Below are positions 42,101 through 51,402 of a DNA stretch of 64,000 nt, one piece after another. Both the position numbers and the translations under genes were made by a program. The notes beneath the pieces are model-generated. The model had not been told where the DNA came from. It saw only the letters and a list, made by a program, of their open reading frames with translations, and made no database searches. The DNA is from Ga0077560 sp046330435. GTDB lineage: Bacteria; Actinomycetota; Thermoleophilia; Miltoncostaeales; Miltoncostaeaceae. The DNA lies in assembly GCA_046330435.1 (NCBI GenBank), contig JAXLST010000023.1, positions 1 to 64,000 on the forward strand, given 5' to 3'. Position 1 is the stretch's first letter. Each line of letters starts with the position of its first letter.

Positions 42101-42417
42101 ATCGAGCCGAGCCCCGGGTCGCCGCCCGGCAGCGGCTCCAGGAACGTGAGCTCCACGGGGCAGGCGAGGAGCCCCTCCGTGACCTTCCCCACGTTCACCA
42201 GGTGGTCGGTCGCCAGGTGCGCGTCCAGCGCCTCCCGGGATGACCAGCGCTCGACGAACAGCAGCTGCCCGGGGGCGTCGACGACGCGGTGCAGCGCGTA
42301 GCGCAGGCACCCGTCCTCGGCATGGGTGGGCTCCAGCAGGGCCCGGAAGGCGGCCTCCACCTCGGCCTCGTGGCCGGGCTTGGCGGTGATGCGTGCGGTC
42401 AGGAATACCTCTGGCAT
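42097..42417 (-). CDS. Antibiotic-biosynthesis monooxygenase (ABM) domain protein
   Basis: The 106-residue protein is a ferredoxin-like ABM domain: VFLTARITAKPGHEAEVEAAFRALL, DGCLRYALHRVVDAPGQLLFVERW and LDAHLATDHL. It acts without cofactors on quinone- or phenol-like substrates in known cases; the substrate here is unknown. The ATG at 42417 starts the first strand; an ATG at 42432 adds five residues. Confidence 0.88.
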   Translation of the reverse strand: MPEVFLTARITAKPGHEAEVEAAFRALLEPTHAEDGCLRYALHRVVDAPGQLLFVERWSSREALDAHLATDHLVNVGKVTEGLLACPVELTFLEPLPGGDPGLGSI

Positions 42418-42456
42418 GGCCGCATTCTGCACGGCCCGGCACCCGTCCGCGCAACC

Positions 42457-42879
42457 TCAGCCCGGTGCGATCACCTGGTTCTGGTCGATCCAGAAGCGCG
42501 CGGCCGCGTCGATGCTGCCGGCCAGGTCACCGAAGCGCAGCGGCTTGACCAGGTACCCGCTGGCGCCCGCCTCGTAGGCGGCCTGCACGTCCCGCGCCTC
42601 CGCGGAGGAGGACAGGATCACGGCGGGCAGCGTCGCCCGGCACCACCTGGCCCGGATCTCGCGCAGCAGCCCGATGCCGCCCGCGCCGGGCAGCCCGATG
42701 TCCACCAGCACCAGGGCGGGCACCTCGTCGAGGCCGCCCAGGATCGTCATGGCCTCCTCGGGGTCACGGGCCCGCACGACGCCGCGGTCCCGGCCGGCGC
42801 GCTCCAGCGCCAGGCCGATGAGGTCGGCGTCGGCGTCGCTGTCCTCCACGAACAGCACGGTCACGGCGTCCGGGTTCAC
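42457..42879 (-). CDS. Single-domain response regulator (Rcp1-like)
   Basis: The 140-residue receiver domain has the acidic pocket VEDSDAD, the phospho-acceptor aspartate in LVLVDIGLPGAGG, SSSAE and the lysine in YLVKPLRF. It has no output domain. The Rcp1 type is usually paired with a light- or redox-sensing kinase, and here the GTG overlaps the stop of the kinase gene at 42876 (GTGA). Confidence 0.9.
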   Translation of the reverse strand: MNPDAVTVLFVEDSDADADLIGLALERAGRDRGVVRARDPEEAMTILGGLDEVPALVLVDIGLPGAGGIGLLREIRARWCRATLPAVILSSSAEARDVQAAYEAGASGYLVKPLRFGDLAGSIDAAARFWIDQNQVIAPG

Positions 42880-44745
42880 CGCGGCCCCCACAGCGGCAGG
42901 ACGAACGCGATCGTCGCGCCGAGGCCGGGCTCGGAGGTGGCCCACACCCGCCCGCCGTGGCGCTCGACCACGCGCCGCACGATCGCGAGGCCCGCGCCCG
43001 TGCCCTCGAATCGGTCGTCGGCGTGCAGGCGCTGGAACAGCCCGAACGCGCGCTCCGCGTGCTCCTGGCGGAAGCCGATGCCGTTGTCGCGCACGAAGAA
43101 GGCCGGGCCGGAGCCGTCCACGTCCCCGTAGCCCACGTGGATGGCGGGCGACTCGGCGTCGCGGGTGAACTTCACGGCGTTGCCGATCACGTTCGCCAGC
43201 AGCTGGTGCAGCAGGGCGGGGTTGCCGGCCACCACGGGCAGCGGGTCGATGGTGAACCGGACCCGGTCGACGACCTCCGCCGGGATCGTGCGGAGCACAC
43301 CCTGCAGCACGGCGTCCATCGCGACCCGCTCGGGCCGCAGCGGCTGCTTGCCCAGGCGCGCGACCTCCAGGAGGTCCTCGATGAGCGCGTCCATCCCCTC
43401 GGCGGCCTCGCGGATGAGGCGCAGGCGGCGCAGCCGCGCCTCCTGGTTCCCGGAGCCCTCCTCCAGCAGCTCGGCGGCGGAGTGCACCGCGCGCAGCGGG
43501 CCGCGCAGGTCGTGGGACACGCTGTACGAGAACGCCTCGAGCTCGGCGACGATGGCGGCCAGCTCGTGGGTGCGCTCGCGCACCCGCTCCTCCAGCTCGG
43601 CGTTCATGCGCCGCAGGCCCTCACGGGCTTCGGCGGACGCGACGCCGGCGCCGGCGAGGGCGGCGAAGTCGGCGGCCAGGAAGTCGGCGAGCTCCTGTGT
43701 CCTGGGACTGGGCTCCACCAGCAGGTCACCCCACAGGGCGTCACGCACCACGATGCCGGCCTTCGCCACGCCGAGCGGGACGATGCCGCCCTCGACCACG
43801 GCGCCCAGCGTCGTGAGGGTTCCGGCCGCCGCCTCGACGTGGAGGCGGCCCGGCTCCCTCCGGGTGACCGCCGCCCCGGCGACGCCGAGGCCTCGTAGGC
43901 TCGCCCACGATCTGCTCGAACACCGTCGGGCAGTCCTCGGCCCCGCGCCGAGGCGCTCCCCCACCGCCCCAGGGCCGCAGGTGGCCTGCAGCAGCGGCCA
44001 GTTCTCGGCGTGGCGGCGCTCGGTGATGTCGACCATCGCGACGTGCACCCGCGGTCCGTGGTCGGGGCCGCGGCTCCAGGGCGGCCAGCGCGCCTCGTCC
44101 ACCGCACGGCGCCGTCGAGCCGGCGGATGCGGTAGTGGTGCGGCACGCCCGGTGGCCACCATCTGCTGCGCGGATGCGATCGACGGCCCCCGCCCGGTCG
44201 TCCTCGTGGATGTGCGAGACGAGCATCTCGAGCGGCAGGTCGGTGGTGCCGCCGGGCAGTCCCAGGATGCTGGCGAATCCACGCGACACGCGCAGGGCCC
44301 GGCCGGAGTCGAGGTCACGGACGAAGGTGCCGACCCCGGCGGCGTTCTCCGCGCTGTCCAGCAGGCTCAAGCGCGTCTGCGCCTCGCGCTCGGCCTCCAC
44401 GCGGTCGGTGATCTTCACCACCACGCAGCCCAGACCCGGGCCGTCCTCGCCCAGGTCCAGGGGAGTGTAGGACGCCCGCCAGGTCCGGCGTCTGCCGGGC
44501 TCTGCCGGGGTTGCGCCGCTCACCTCGGTGGCCAGGGCGACGCCGCTGTCGAGCACCGAACGCATGATCTCCGTCGCCTCCTCCAGATCCGGGAGGACGT
44601 CGGTGACCCGGCGGCCGAGGTGGTCGGGGCCGGAGACGCCGTTGATCTGCGCCAGCGGCTCGTTCACGAACCGGTAGCGCAGCTCGGAATCAAGATCCGA
44701 TGCCGACGTCCGTTGCATCCGGGAGGGCTCGGAGCGCCTCGGCAT
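42876..44745 (-). pseudogene. PAS-PAS-GAF sensor histidine kinase with about five frameshifts
   Basis: The 3' half is intact (to about 43900): a GAF tail, a coiled coil (LEERVRERTHELAAIVAELEA), the HisKA box FSYSVSHDLRGPLRA and HATPase_c with NVIGNAVKFTRDAE, DNGIGFRQEHAERAF and GTGAGLAIV. The 5' part gives two PAS domains (LRYRFVNEPLAQINGVSG; VGTFVRDLDSGRALRVSRGF). Between about 44170 and 43910 the protein frame jumps five times (near 44168, 44145, 44100, 43945 and 43910), yet each fragment stays conserved (PHHYRIRRLDGAVRW; HVAMVDITERRHAEN; TVFEQIVGE). It is either recently broken or mis-sequenced. It is paired with the response regulator at 42457. Confidence 0.75.
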
Positions 44746-44803
44746 CGGCCCGGTTCACCGCTGAAGAGTCCTGGGCGCGTGATGGTGGGCTGCTTGGGAG
44801 CAC

Positions 44804-45594
44804 CTACTGAATGTGCCAGCGGACGTCCACACGTGGATCGTCCGGACAGGTGAGGCGATCGGCTCGATCGGTCGCGCCGCAGGCGGCCCTTCGGCCGATG
44901 TGCGCTGCAGGGAAAGTGCACCATCCCATCCGTGCCCTCCTCACCCATCGGGCAGCGCTCATCCGATGATGCCCGCGGCGCATCGCCTCCGCCACCGCGG
45001 AGGCGCAGTCCGCCGCGCCGAGCTTGTCGAAGACGTGCCGCAGGTGGGTGCCGGCCGTCGCCGGGCTCAGGTGGATCTCGCGGCCGATCTCCCTCATTCG
45101 TGCGTCCCGCGGCCACGGGCTCAAGGATGCGGCGCTCCCGCTCGCTCAGCACGACCGCCGGATCGGTCCGGCGGAGCCTGATCTGGTCGGCGAGTCCGGC
45201 CTGCGTATCGTCGCCGAGGACCGTGCCCCCTCCGTGGCGACCGTGCGGATCGCCCGGACGACGTCCCGCCGGTCCGCAGCCTTCGACGGGACGCCGGCGG
45301 CGCCGAAACCACCACCTCGTAGACGATGTCCGGCGCGTCGCCGGACAGCACGAGGCAGCGGACGCCCGCGTCGCGGCGGCTGAGCTCGGCGAGCAGCTCG
45401 CGCCCGCTCATCCCCGGCAGGTTCAGGTCCAGGACCACGACGTCCGCGTGGTCGTCCGGGTGCGCCGGGCGCCTCCAGCACCGAATCCGCGAGGACAGGA
45501 CGAAATCGGGCTCACTCTCCACGATTCCGGACAGAACGTCCCGGAACAGGGGGTGGTCCTCCACGATCACGATGGCCAACGGCATCCGGGACAT
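44804..45594 (-). pseudogene. NarL/LuxR-type response regulator with about five frameshifts
   Basis: Pieces in three frames assemble a NarL-like regulator. The receiver is MPLAIVIVEDHPLFRDVLSG, then ADSVLEA, DVVVLDLNLPGMSGRELLAE, LVLSGDAPDIVYEVV and GAAGVPSKAADRRDVVRAI. The LuxR domain is LSERERRILEPVAAGRTNE, then EIGREIHLSPATAGTHLRHVFDKLGAADCASAVAEAMRRG. Shifts fall near 45505, 45483, 45325, 45232 and 45096. The aspartate, lysine and DNA-binding helix are all kept. The true C-terminal end is unclear; this frame runs to 44804. It diverges from the GGDEF gene. Confidence 0.65.
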
Positions 45595-45606
45595 GGTGCC
45601 AACCGC

Positions 45607-46798
45607 ATGCGGCCCCCTTCAATACTGAAGAAGCCGCAAAACATCGTATGGTGGACCTCCGACATCGACGCCGACCGCCTCACGGGGCTGGCCTCCGCGG
45701 CCGCGTTCCAGCGCCACCTGGAGACCCAGGTCGACGCCGCGGTCCTGGGCGGCCGGGACCTGGCCCTTGTCCTGGTGGACATCGACGGCTTCGCCGGTCT
45801 CAACGCCGCGCTGGGCTACGCGGGTGGCGACGAGCTGCTGCGGCACCTGGCGGCCCGGATCCGCGCGTTCGCGGAGCCCGGCGAGGTCATCACGCGCCTC
45901 ACCGCCGACCGCTTCGCTGGCTCCTGCCCGAGGGCACCGCGTGCGACGCGATCCGGGCCGTGGAGGCCCTGCGGTTGGAGCTGCGCGAGATCCCGCCGGC
46001 ATCCGCGCCCATCCGCGTCTCCGCGGGACTTTGCGGCCTGCGCGACGCGACCCACCCGACCATGCTGCTGCGCAACGCCGAGGAGGCGCTGCGCGCGGCC
46101 AAGGACCGCGGCGGGGACGCCGTCGCCGCCTTCCGCTCCGGTGACGACGTCGCCGCCGTGGGGCGCGCCGCCCGCACCGAGGCGGTCACCCGGCACGGAG
46201 ATCGCCGCCGCGGCCGGCGCCCGCCGCGGCGACGCGCGGCCACGCCTGGCGGGTGGCGGCGCTCGCCGACGTCATCGCGCTGGAGCTCGGCTGGGACGAA
46301 TCCCGGCGGGCACGGCTCATGGAGGCCGCGGCGCTCCACGACCTGGGCCGGCCGGCCGTCGCCGGCGGGCCGTGCACCGACGGCGTCTGCGGCAGCCACG
46401 CCGTGGCCGACAGCGCGCGCCACGCGGCCGCGGGGGCAACCATCGTCTCGGCGTGCTCGACGCCGAGCAGGCCGCGTGGATCCGCGCACCACGAGCGCTG
46501 GGACGGCACCGGCGGGCCCCACGGCCTCGCCGGCGACGCCATCCCGCAGGGCGCCCGCATCCTCGCCGTCGCCGCGGCGATGGACGTGACCACCCGGGTC
46601 CGCACGGACCCGGTCCCGCCGACGCTCACCGGCGCGCTCGCCGGGTGCGCGGCCGTGGCGGGCATCCGGTTCGACCCCGGTGTGACCGGCGCGCTCGCGC
46701 GGATCCTGGGCGTCGCACAGACTCCGGTGCGGGCCGCGGGGGGCTCCGCGCCGGAGGCCATCGGGGGAGGGGCGTTCGGGGCGTCCCTCCCCGTCTGA
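45607..46798 (+). pseudogene. GGDEF plus HD-GYP-like protein with about four frameshifts
   Basis: The first domain is a diguanylate cyclase fold: DRLTGLASAAAFQRHL, LVLVDIDGFAGLNAALG, YAGGDELLRHLAARI (GGDEL in place of GGDEF) and LRDATHPTMLLRNAEEALRAAK. After a Pro/Ala linker an HD domain follows: WRVAALADVIALELGWDES, AAALHDLGRPAV, LDAEQAAWIRA and HHERWDGTGG. Frame changes lie near 45917, 46195, 46458 and 46484; most are fixed by adding one base. If intact it would make and/or break c-di-GMP. It is the only plus-strand gene in the signalling island. Confidence 0.7.
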
Positions 46799-46810
46799 TG
46801 CCTCAGTCCG

Positions 46811-47944
46811 TCAGGCGGCCCTGAGTGCCGCGGCGGGCACCTCGACCGGTACCTTGGCGGTCGCGCCCGCCCGCGCCAGGGTCTCGCGCACCTGCTCCAC
46901 CAGAGCCGAGGTCACCTCGAAGCCCCTGGCGAACAGCAGCGTGCCCGACGGGTCCCGCACGTCCGCGGCCAGCACCATGCCGGCCAGCAGCTTCGCGGGC
47001 TCGACCTCGCCCACGGCGTGCGTCGCGGCGTGGTCCTCGAGCATGGCGATGACCTCGTCCACGACCTCGCGGTCCTTCGGCCGCCGGGCGCGGACGATCC
47101 GGACGGCCTCCGCGGGCTTGGTCCCCCGCTGCTCCAGCGCGTCGACCTCCAGCAGGACGGCGAGCGCGCGGCTCTCCCACGGGGCCTCGTCGCCGCCGGT
47201 CTCCACGGCCCGCAGGATCCGCACCACGCCCTCCAGGCGCGGGATGCGCGCGAGCAGATCGGCGGTCAGGGCGGGCAGCCGCCGGATGGCCGCCTGGTCC
47301 TCCGCCTGAAGCGGCTCGTCGGATTCCATGCGGTCGAGGACGTCCGGCGGCAGCGTCACCGCGGCGATCTGCGACAGCTGGGCGGCGATCTCCACCTGCC
47401 ATGCGTCGTGGCCCGTGAACCGGGCCAGCTCGCCGACGCGGCGGCTCACCCGGCCGGCCTTGCTGAACGCCCGGGGCTGGGCGAGCTCCAGCAGGCTGGT
47501 GAGCACCGCGATGCTGCCGGCGAACGTCTCGCGCAGCAGCACCTTCTGCGCGGTCACCAGCCGGTGCTGCTCCACCGCGGCCTCCAGCGCCGGCAGCAGC
47601 ACCGTCGCGGGGCACGGCTTGGTCATGAACCGGAAGATCTGGCCGTCGTTGACCGCCGAGATCGCGGCGTCCATCTCCGCGTGCCCGGTGAGCAGCATGC
47701 GGGTGGCGTCCGGGGCGATGCGGTGTGCGTGCGCCAGGAACGTGGCGCCGTCCATGCCCGGCATGCGCATGTCGGACACCACCACGGCGAACCGGCCGGG
47801 CTCCGCCTGCAGCAGCGCCACCGCCTCCTCCGGCGAGGTGCTGGTGGTGGCGGCGAACCGCCTGCGCAGGTGCAGCAGCAGCCCGTCCAGCACGTGCTGC
47901 TCGTCGTCGACCAGCAGCACCTCCACGAGGTCGCCCCGGCTCAT
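46811..47944 (-). CDS. Response regulator with degenerate HD-GYP-like output
   Basis: The 377-residue protein has a receiver (VLLVDDEQHVLDGL, VVVSDMRMPGMDG, FMTKPCP) and a C-terminal domain that follows the HD-GYP helix pattern (SIAVLTSLLELAQPRAFSKAGRVSRRVGELA). The catalytic His-Asp is replaced (AAQLSQIAAVTLP) and no HHExxDG motif is found. It is therefore probably a binding or scaffold protein rather than a phosphodiesterase. A repeated alpha/beta tail (AAGMVLAADVRDPSGTLLFARG) ends it. The ATG overlaps the stop of the RR-HDOD gene (ATGA). Confidence 0.82.
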   Translation of the reverse strand: MSRGDLVEVLLVDDEQHVLDGLLLHLRRRFAATTSTSPEEAVALLQAEPGRFAVVVSDMRMPGMDGATFLAHAHRIAPDATRMLLTGHAEMDAAISAVNDGQIFRFMTKPCPATVLLPALEAAVEQHRLVTAQKVLLRETFAGSIAVLTSLLELAQPRAFSKAGRVSRRVGELARFTGHDAWQVEIAAQLSQIAAVTLPPDVLDRMESDEPLQAEDQAAIRRLPALTADLLARIPRLEGVVRILRAVETGGDEAPWESRALAVLLEVDALEQRGTKPAEAVRIVRARRPKDREVVDEVIAMLEDHAATHAVGEVEPAKLLAGMVLAADVRDPSGTLLFARGFEVTSALVEQVRETLARAGATAKVPVEVPAAALRAA

Positions 47945-49119
47945 GCCGGGACGGCCTCGAAGGTCTTCTTCGCGAGATCCCGCCAGGCGTCGACGCGGTC
48001 GTCCACGCCCAGCTTCTGCAGGTAGGCGCGGTCGAGCAGGGCCTCGTCGGTGAGGAGGGCCTCGGCCACGTGCAGGCACCCGGCCAGGCCGAACGCCTCG
48101 TCGCTGAGGCGGCCCGGGGTGTGCTGGTCGGCGACGGCCTCCACGACCGCCATCGGCAGGCCCCACAGCCCCAGCAGGTACGCGCCGATCTCGGCGTGCG
48201 TCTGCCGCTGGAACTCCCGCTCGATCTCGTGCAGCGGACGGCCGGTCTCCCGCGCCTGGGCGATCATCGGGGCGAGCACCTCCGGCAGGCGGGAGGCGAG
48301 CACCAGCAGGCCCACGTTCACCAGCAGGCCGGCCAGGTAGCCGTCGTCGCGCAGCTCGGGGTCGACCTCGCCGGCGATCGCGGCGGTGAGCTCGGCGGCG
48401 CGTAGGGCGCCCTTCTGCAGCTCCTCGGGGTCCACGCCCGTGGCCTTCGCGATGTCCGGGACGTTGTGGAACACCTCCACGCCCAGCACCACGTCGCGCA
48501 CGGTGCGGCCGCCCAGGTAGTTCACGGCCTTGCCGACGTTGGTGACCTTGGTCGCCATGCCGAAGAACGCGCTGTTGACGATCTGCACGACCTTGGCGGC
48601 GAGGGCCGGGTCCTGGCCGATGAGCTCGCCGACGTCGCCGATGCTGTGCTCCGGGTCGTCCAGCAGGTCCCGCACCTTCATGAACAGCTCCGGCAGGGAC
48701 GGCAGCCGGCCCATGCGGCCCACCAGCTGGCGCAGCGCGTCGTCCTGCAGCAGCGACTGCAGCCGGTGGGCGCGCGACACCACCTTGTGGATGGTGTCGG
48801 CGTCCGACGGCTTGGCGAGGAACTGGTGCGCCAGGTGCACCAGGCGGCGCGCGACGTCCTCGTCGGTCTGGCCGCTCAGCACGATGCGGGCGGTCTCCGG
48901 CCACCGGGCGCGCACGCGCTCCAGCAGCTGCTCGCCGCTCATGCCGGGCATGCGCATGTCGGCGACCACCACGTCGAAGTGCTGCTCCTCGAGGCGGGCG
49001 AGGGCCTCCTCGCCGCCCACGGCGAAGGTCATGCGCCATTCCTTGCGGTGCTTGCGCAGGGCGTTCGCGAGCCCCTCCAGCACCATGGGCTCGTCGTCGA
49101 CGAACAGGATCCCGATCAT
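47941..49119 (-). CDS. Response regulator with HDOD output domain
   Basis: The 392-residue protein has a receiver (ILFVDDEPMVLEGLANAL, VVVADMRMPGMSG, KPSDAD) followed by an HDOD domain (about 135-330): LPSLPELFMKVRDLLDDP, ALAAKVVQIVNSAFFG, AVNYLGGRTVRDVVLGVEVF and LAGLLVNVGLLVLA. HDOD domains serve as signalling modules and usually lack hydrolase activity. It overlaps both neighbours by 4 bases (ATGA), downstream of the kinase at 49116. Confidence 0.9.
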   Translation of the reverse strand: MIGILFVDDEPMVLEGLANALRKHRKEWRMTFAVGGEEALARLEEQHFDVVVADMRMPGMSGEQLLERVRARWPETARIVLSGQTDEDVARRLVHLAHQFLAKPSDADTIHKVVSRAHRLQSLLQDDALRQLVGRMGRLPSLPELFMKVRDLLDDPEHSIGDVGELIGQDPALAAKVVQIVNSAFFGMATKVTNVGKAVNYLGGRTVRDVVLGVEVFHNVPDIAKATGVDPEELQKGALRAAELTAAIAGEVDPELRDDGYLAGLLVNVGLLVLASRLPEVLAPMIAQARETGRPLHEIEREFQRQTHAEIGAYLLGLWGLPMAVVEAVADQHTPGRLSDEAFGLAGCLHVAEALLTDEALLDRAYLQKLGVDDRVDAWRDLAKKTFEAVPA

Positions 49120-50425
49120 GCGGGCAGCTCCAGTGGCTCGCCGGTGCCGTCGACCGGCAGCCGGAGGTGGAAGGTGGTGCCCTCGCCGAGCTCGGTCTCG
49201 AAGCTCAGGGACCCGCCGTGCGCCTCGCACACGCGGGCGGCGATCGCCAGGCCCTGGCCGGTGCCCTTGCCCACCTCCTTGGTGGTGAAGAAGGGCTCGA
49301 AGATCCGCTCCCGGACGTCCTCGGGGATGCCGCCGCCCGTGTCGGCCACCGAGATGGTGACCCACTGGGCGTCGTCGGACAGCTTGGTGGACACGGTGAT
49401 GGCACCCCGCTCGATGTCCCCGGCCGAGATGCGGTCGGCGATGGCGTGCGACGCGTTGACCATCAGGTTCAGGACGACCTGGTTCACGTCGCCCAGGTGG
49501 CACACCACGGGCGGCAGGTCGGCGAGCTCGAACGACACGTCGGCGACGTACTTCAGCTCGTTGCGGGCGACGGTGGCGGTGCTCTGGATCGCGCGGTTGA
49601 GGTCCGCGGGAGCCTGCGAGTCGCGGCGCGGGTGCGCGAACTCCTTCATGGCGCGCACGATCTCGGCCACGCGGCCGGCGCCGTCCAGGGTCCGCTCGAT
49701 GGCCTTCGGCACCTGCTCCAGCAGGTACTCGAGGTCGGCCTCGTCGTCGGCCTCCTCCAGCTTCTCGGCGAGCGCCTCGGCGGTGCCGGTGGCGGCCGTC
49801 TCGGCCAGCGCCCGGTACTGCTCCAGCAGGCCGCGCATGTCGTCGAAGGCGTCGCGCAGGAACTCCACGCTGTCGCCCACGAACTGGATCGGCGTGTTGA
49901 TCTCGTGGGCGATGCCGGCGGCCAGCTGGCCCACGGCCTCGAGCTTCTGGGCGTGCCGCAGCTCGCCCTCCATCTCGTCGCGCTCGGCGCGCGCCAGGAG
50001 GGTGGTGAGGATGCCGCCCGCGGTCTCGCAGAACGCCCGCAGGTGGCCGCGGTTCCGGACGTTGGTGACGCGCATGCCGTCGGTCATGCCGATGACGCCC
50101 CACACGGCGCCCTCCACCAGGATGGGCATCGCGGAGAAGCAGCCGGCGGGGCCGCACAGCGGCGAGTCGTCGGCGTCGAACCGGCCGTCGGCCGGCACGC
50201 CGTTCGCGATCGCGGCGCCCAGGGCGGTGCCGAGCTCCGCGGGCGTGACCTCGCGGCCGGTCGCCAGCGGCGCGCCGGCGGGCGTCCAGAAGCCGGCGAC
50301 CTCGGTGCCCTCGGTCCCCGTGCGCAGCACCCAGGCGTTGGCGGCGCCCACGAGGCGTCCCCAGCTCGGTGCACAGCAGGGTCCAGACCTCCTCGCGGAT
50401 GCGCCGTCGGCCCGCGCGCGGTCAC
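49116..50425 (-). CDS. GAF sensor histidine kinase, two frameshifts near the 5' end
   Basis: The main frame (49116-50351) encodes the rest of a GAF domain (VGAANAWVLRTG, GVIGMTDGMRV), the H-box LAAGIAHEINTPIQFVGDSV, a long helical insert, and HATPase_c with LNLMVNASHAIADR, DTGGGIPEDVRERIFEPFFT and GKGTGQGLAIA. Upstream, IREEVWTLLCTELG is read in another frame, and a GTG at 50425 overlaps the stop of the GAF-PAS gene (GTGA). Adding one base near 50352 and one near 50403 joins all three. It phosphorylates the downstream RR-HDOD and RR-HD proteins, by context. Confidence 0.85.
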
Positions 50426-51360
50426 GCCGCGCAGCGCGGCTGCTCGGCGGCGACCGAGCTCAGCTCGTCGCGGGCCCGCTGCCGCAGCGTCACGTCGCGG
50501 GTGGAGGCGTGGATCTCGACGCCGTCGCCGGACAGCTCGTCGCCCACGCGGCGGGCGGAGGTCTCCACCCACACCTCGGCGTCCTCACGCGGCAGGCGGG
50601 AGATCACCGACTGGGCCGCCGTGAGGTCGGCGGCGGCGTCCAGGCCCAGCACCTCGTGGAGCCGCTTGCCCACCAGGTCGCCGGGGCTCGCGTGCAGGAC
50701 GGTGAGCGCGGCGGGGGAGATGTACTCGATCACCCCGTCCGCGTCGCAGCGGGTGATGACGTCGCTGGAGTTCTCGGCCATGAGCCGGAACGCGCGCTGG
50801 GCCTCCGCCGTCTTGCGCGCCTCCTGCAGGCCGTCGTCGGTGCGCTGGAACAGGCGGGCGTTGGCGAGCGCCAGGGACGCGAGTGCGCCCAGGGTCCGCA
50901 CCGCGCCGCCCTCGGCCTCCGTGAACGCGTGGCGCTCACGGAAGCTGCAGAAGATCCCGCCCAGGAACTCCGCGCCGTCGGCGCGCTCCAGCCGGACGCC
51001 GCCGAACGAGGTCACCCCGATACGGTCGGCGAACTCGTCGCCCAGGGTCCCGCGCACGTCCTCGACCAGCAGCACCGGGTCGCGCTGCGCCCCGAGCGCC
51101 GTCCACACCGGCATCTCCTCCATCGGGCGCCCGATGGAGCGCTCGATGAACGCCTTCACGCGCGGGTCGTCCTCGGTGGTGTGCACCTCGGTGATGCGGC
51201 CGTGCTCGTCGGTGACGTACGTGGTGGCGCGGTCCGCGCCAAGCGCCCCGATCGCGGCGCGGGTGATCGCGGCGATCGTGGTGGCGGGGTCCAGCGACGC
51301 GTAGATCTCGGCGGCGACGTCCCCGAGGGACAGGGTCGCGCGTCGCGATGATTCGAGCAC
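50422..51360 (-). CDS. GAF-PAS sensor protein without kinase domain
   Basis: The 312-residue protein has a GAF domain (about 15-180: ITRAAIGALGADRATTYVTD, FGGVRLERADGAEFLGGIF) and a PAS domain (about 195-300: FRLMAENSSDVITRCDADGVIEYISPAALTVL, then RLHEVLGLD). No HisKA or catalytic domain follows; the TGA overlaps the kinase start. It may supply sensing in trans to the next kinase, or the two were once one protein. A C-terminal helix (RQRARDELSS) would pair with the kinase coiled coil. Confidence 0.82.
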   Translation of the reverse strand: MLESSRRATLSLGDVAAEIYASLDPATTIAAITRAAIGALGADRATTYVTDEHGRITEVHTTEDDPRVKAFIERSIGRPMEEMPVWTALGAQRDPVLLVEDVRGTLGDEFADRIGVTSFGGVRLERADGAEFLGGIFCSFRERHAFTEAEGGAVRTLGALASLALANARLFQRTDDGLQEARKTAEAQRAFRLMAENSSDVITRCDADGVIEYISPAALTVLHASPGDLVGKRLHEVLGLDAAADLTAAQSVISRLPREDAEVWVETSARRVGDELSGDGVEIHASTRDVTLRQRARDELSSVAAEQPRCAA

Positions 51361-51402
51361 CGGTGGGGTCTCCTTGTGGTCCGTCGTCGGGTCCCGGCCC
51401 CC

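Noticed and set aside
44804..46798. Programmed frameshifting as the explanation for the island
   Set aside because: Shifts occur many times per gene and in both directions, with no slippery site plus structure arrangement. Error or decay is simpler.
48466..51351. A 961-codon plus-strand frame over the signalling operon
   Set aside because: Antisense to four recognisable signalling genes and without any family signature.
50422..51360. Treating the GAF-PAS gene and the next kinase as one split protein
   Set aside because: The exact GTGA overlap and a good stop argue for two coupled genes, although fusion in an ancestor is possible.
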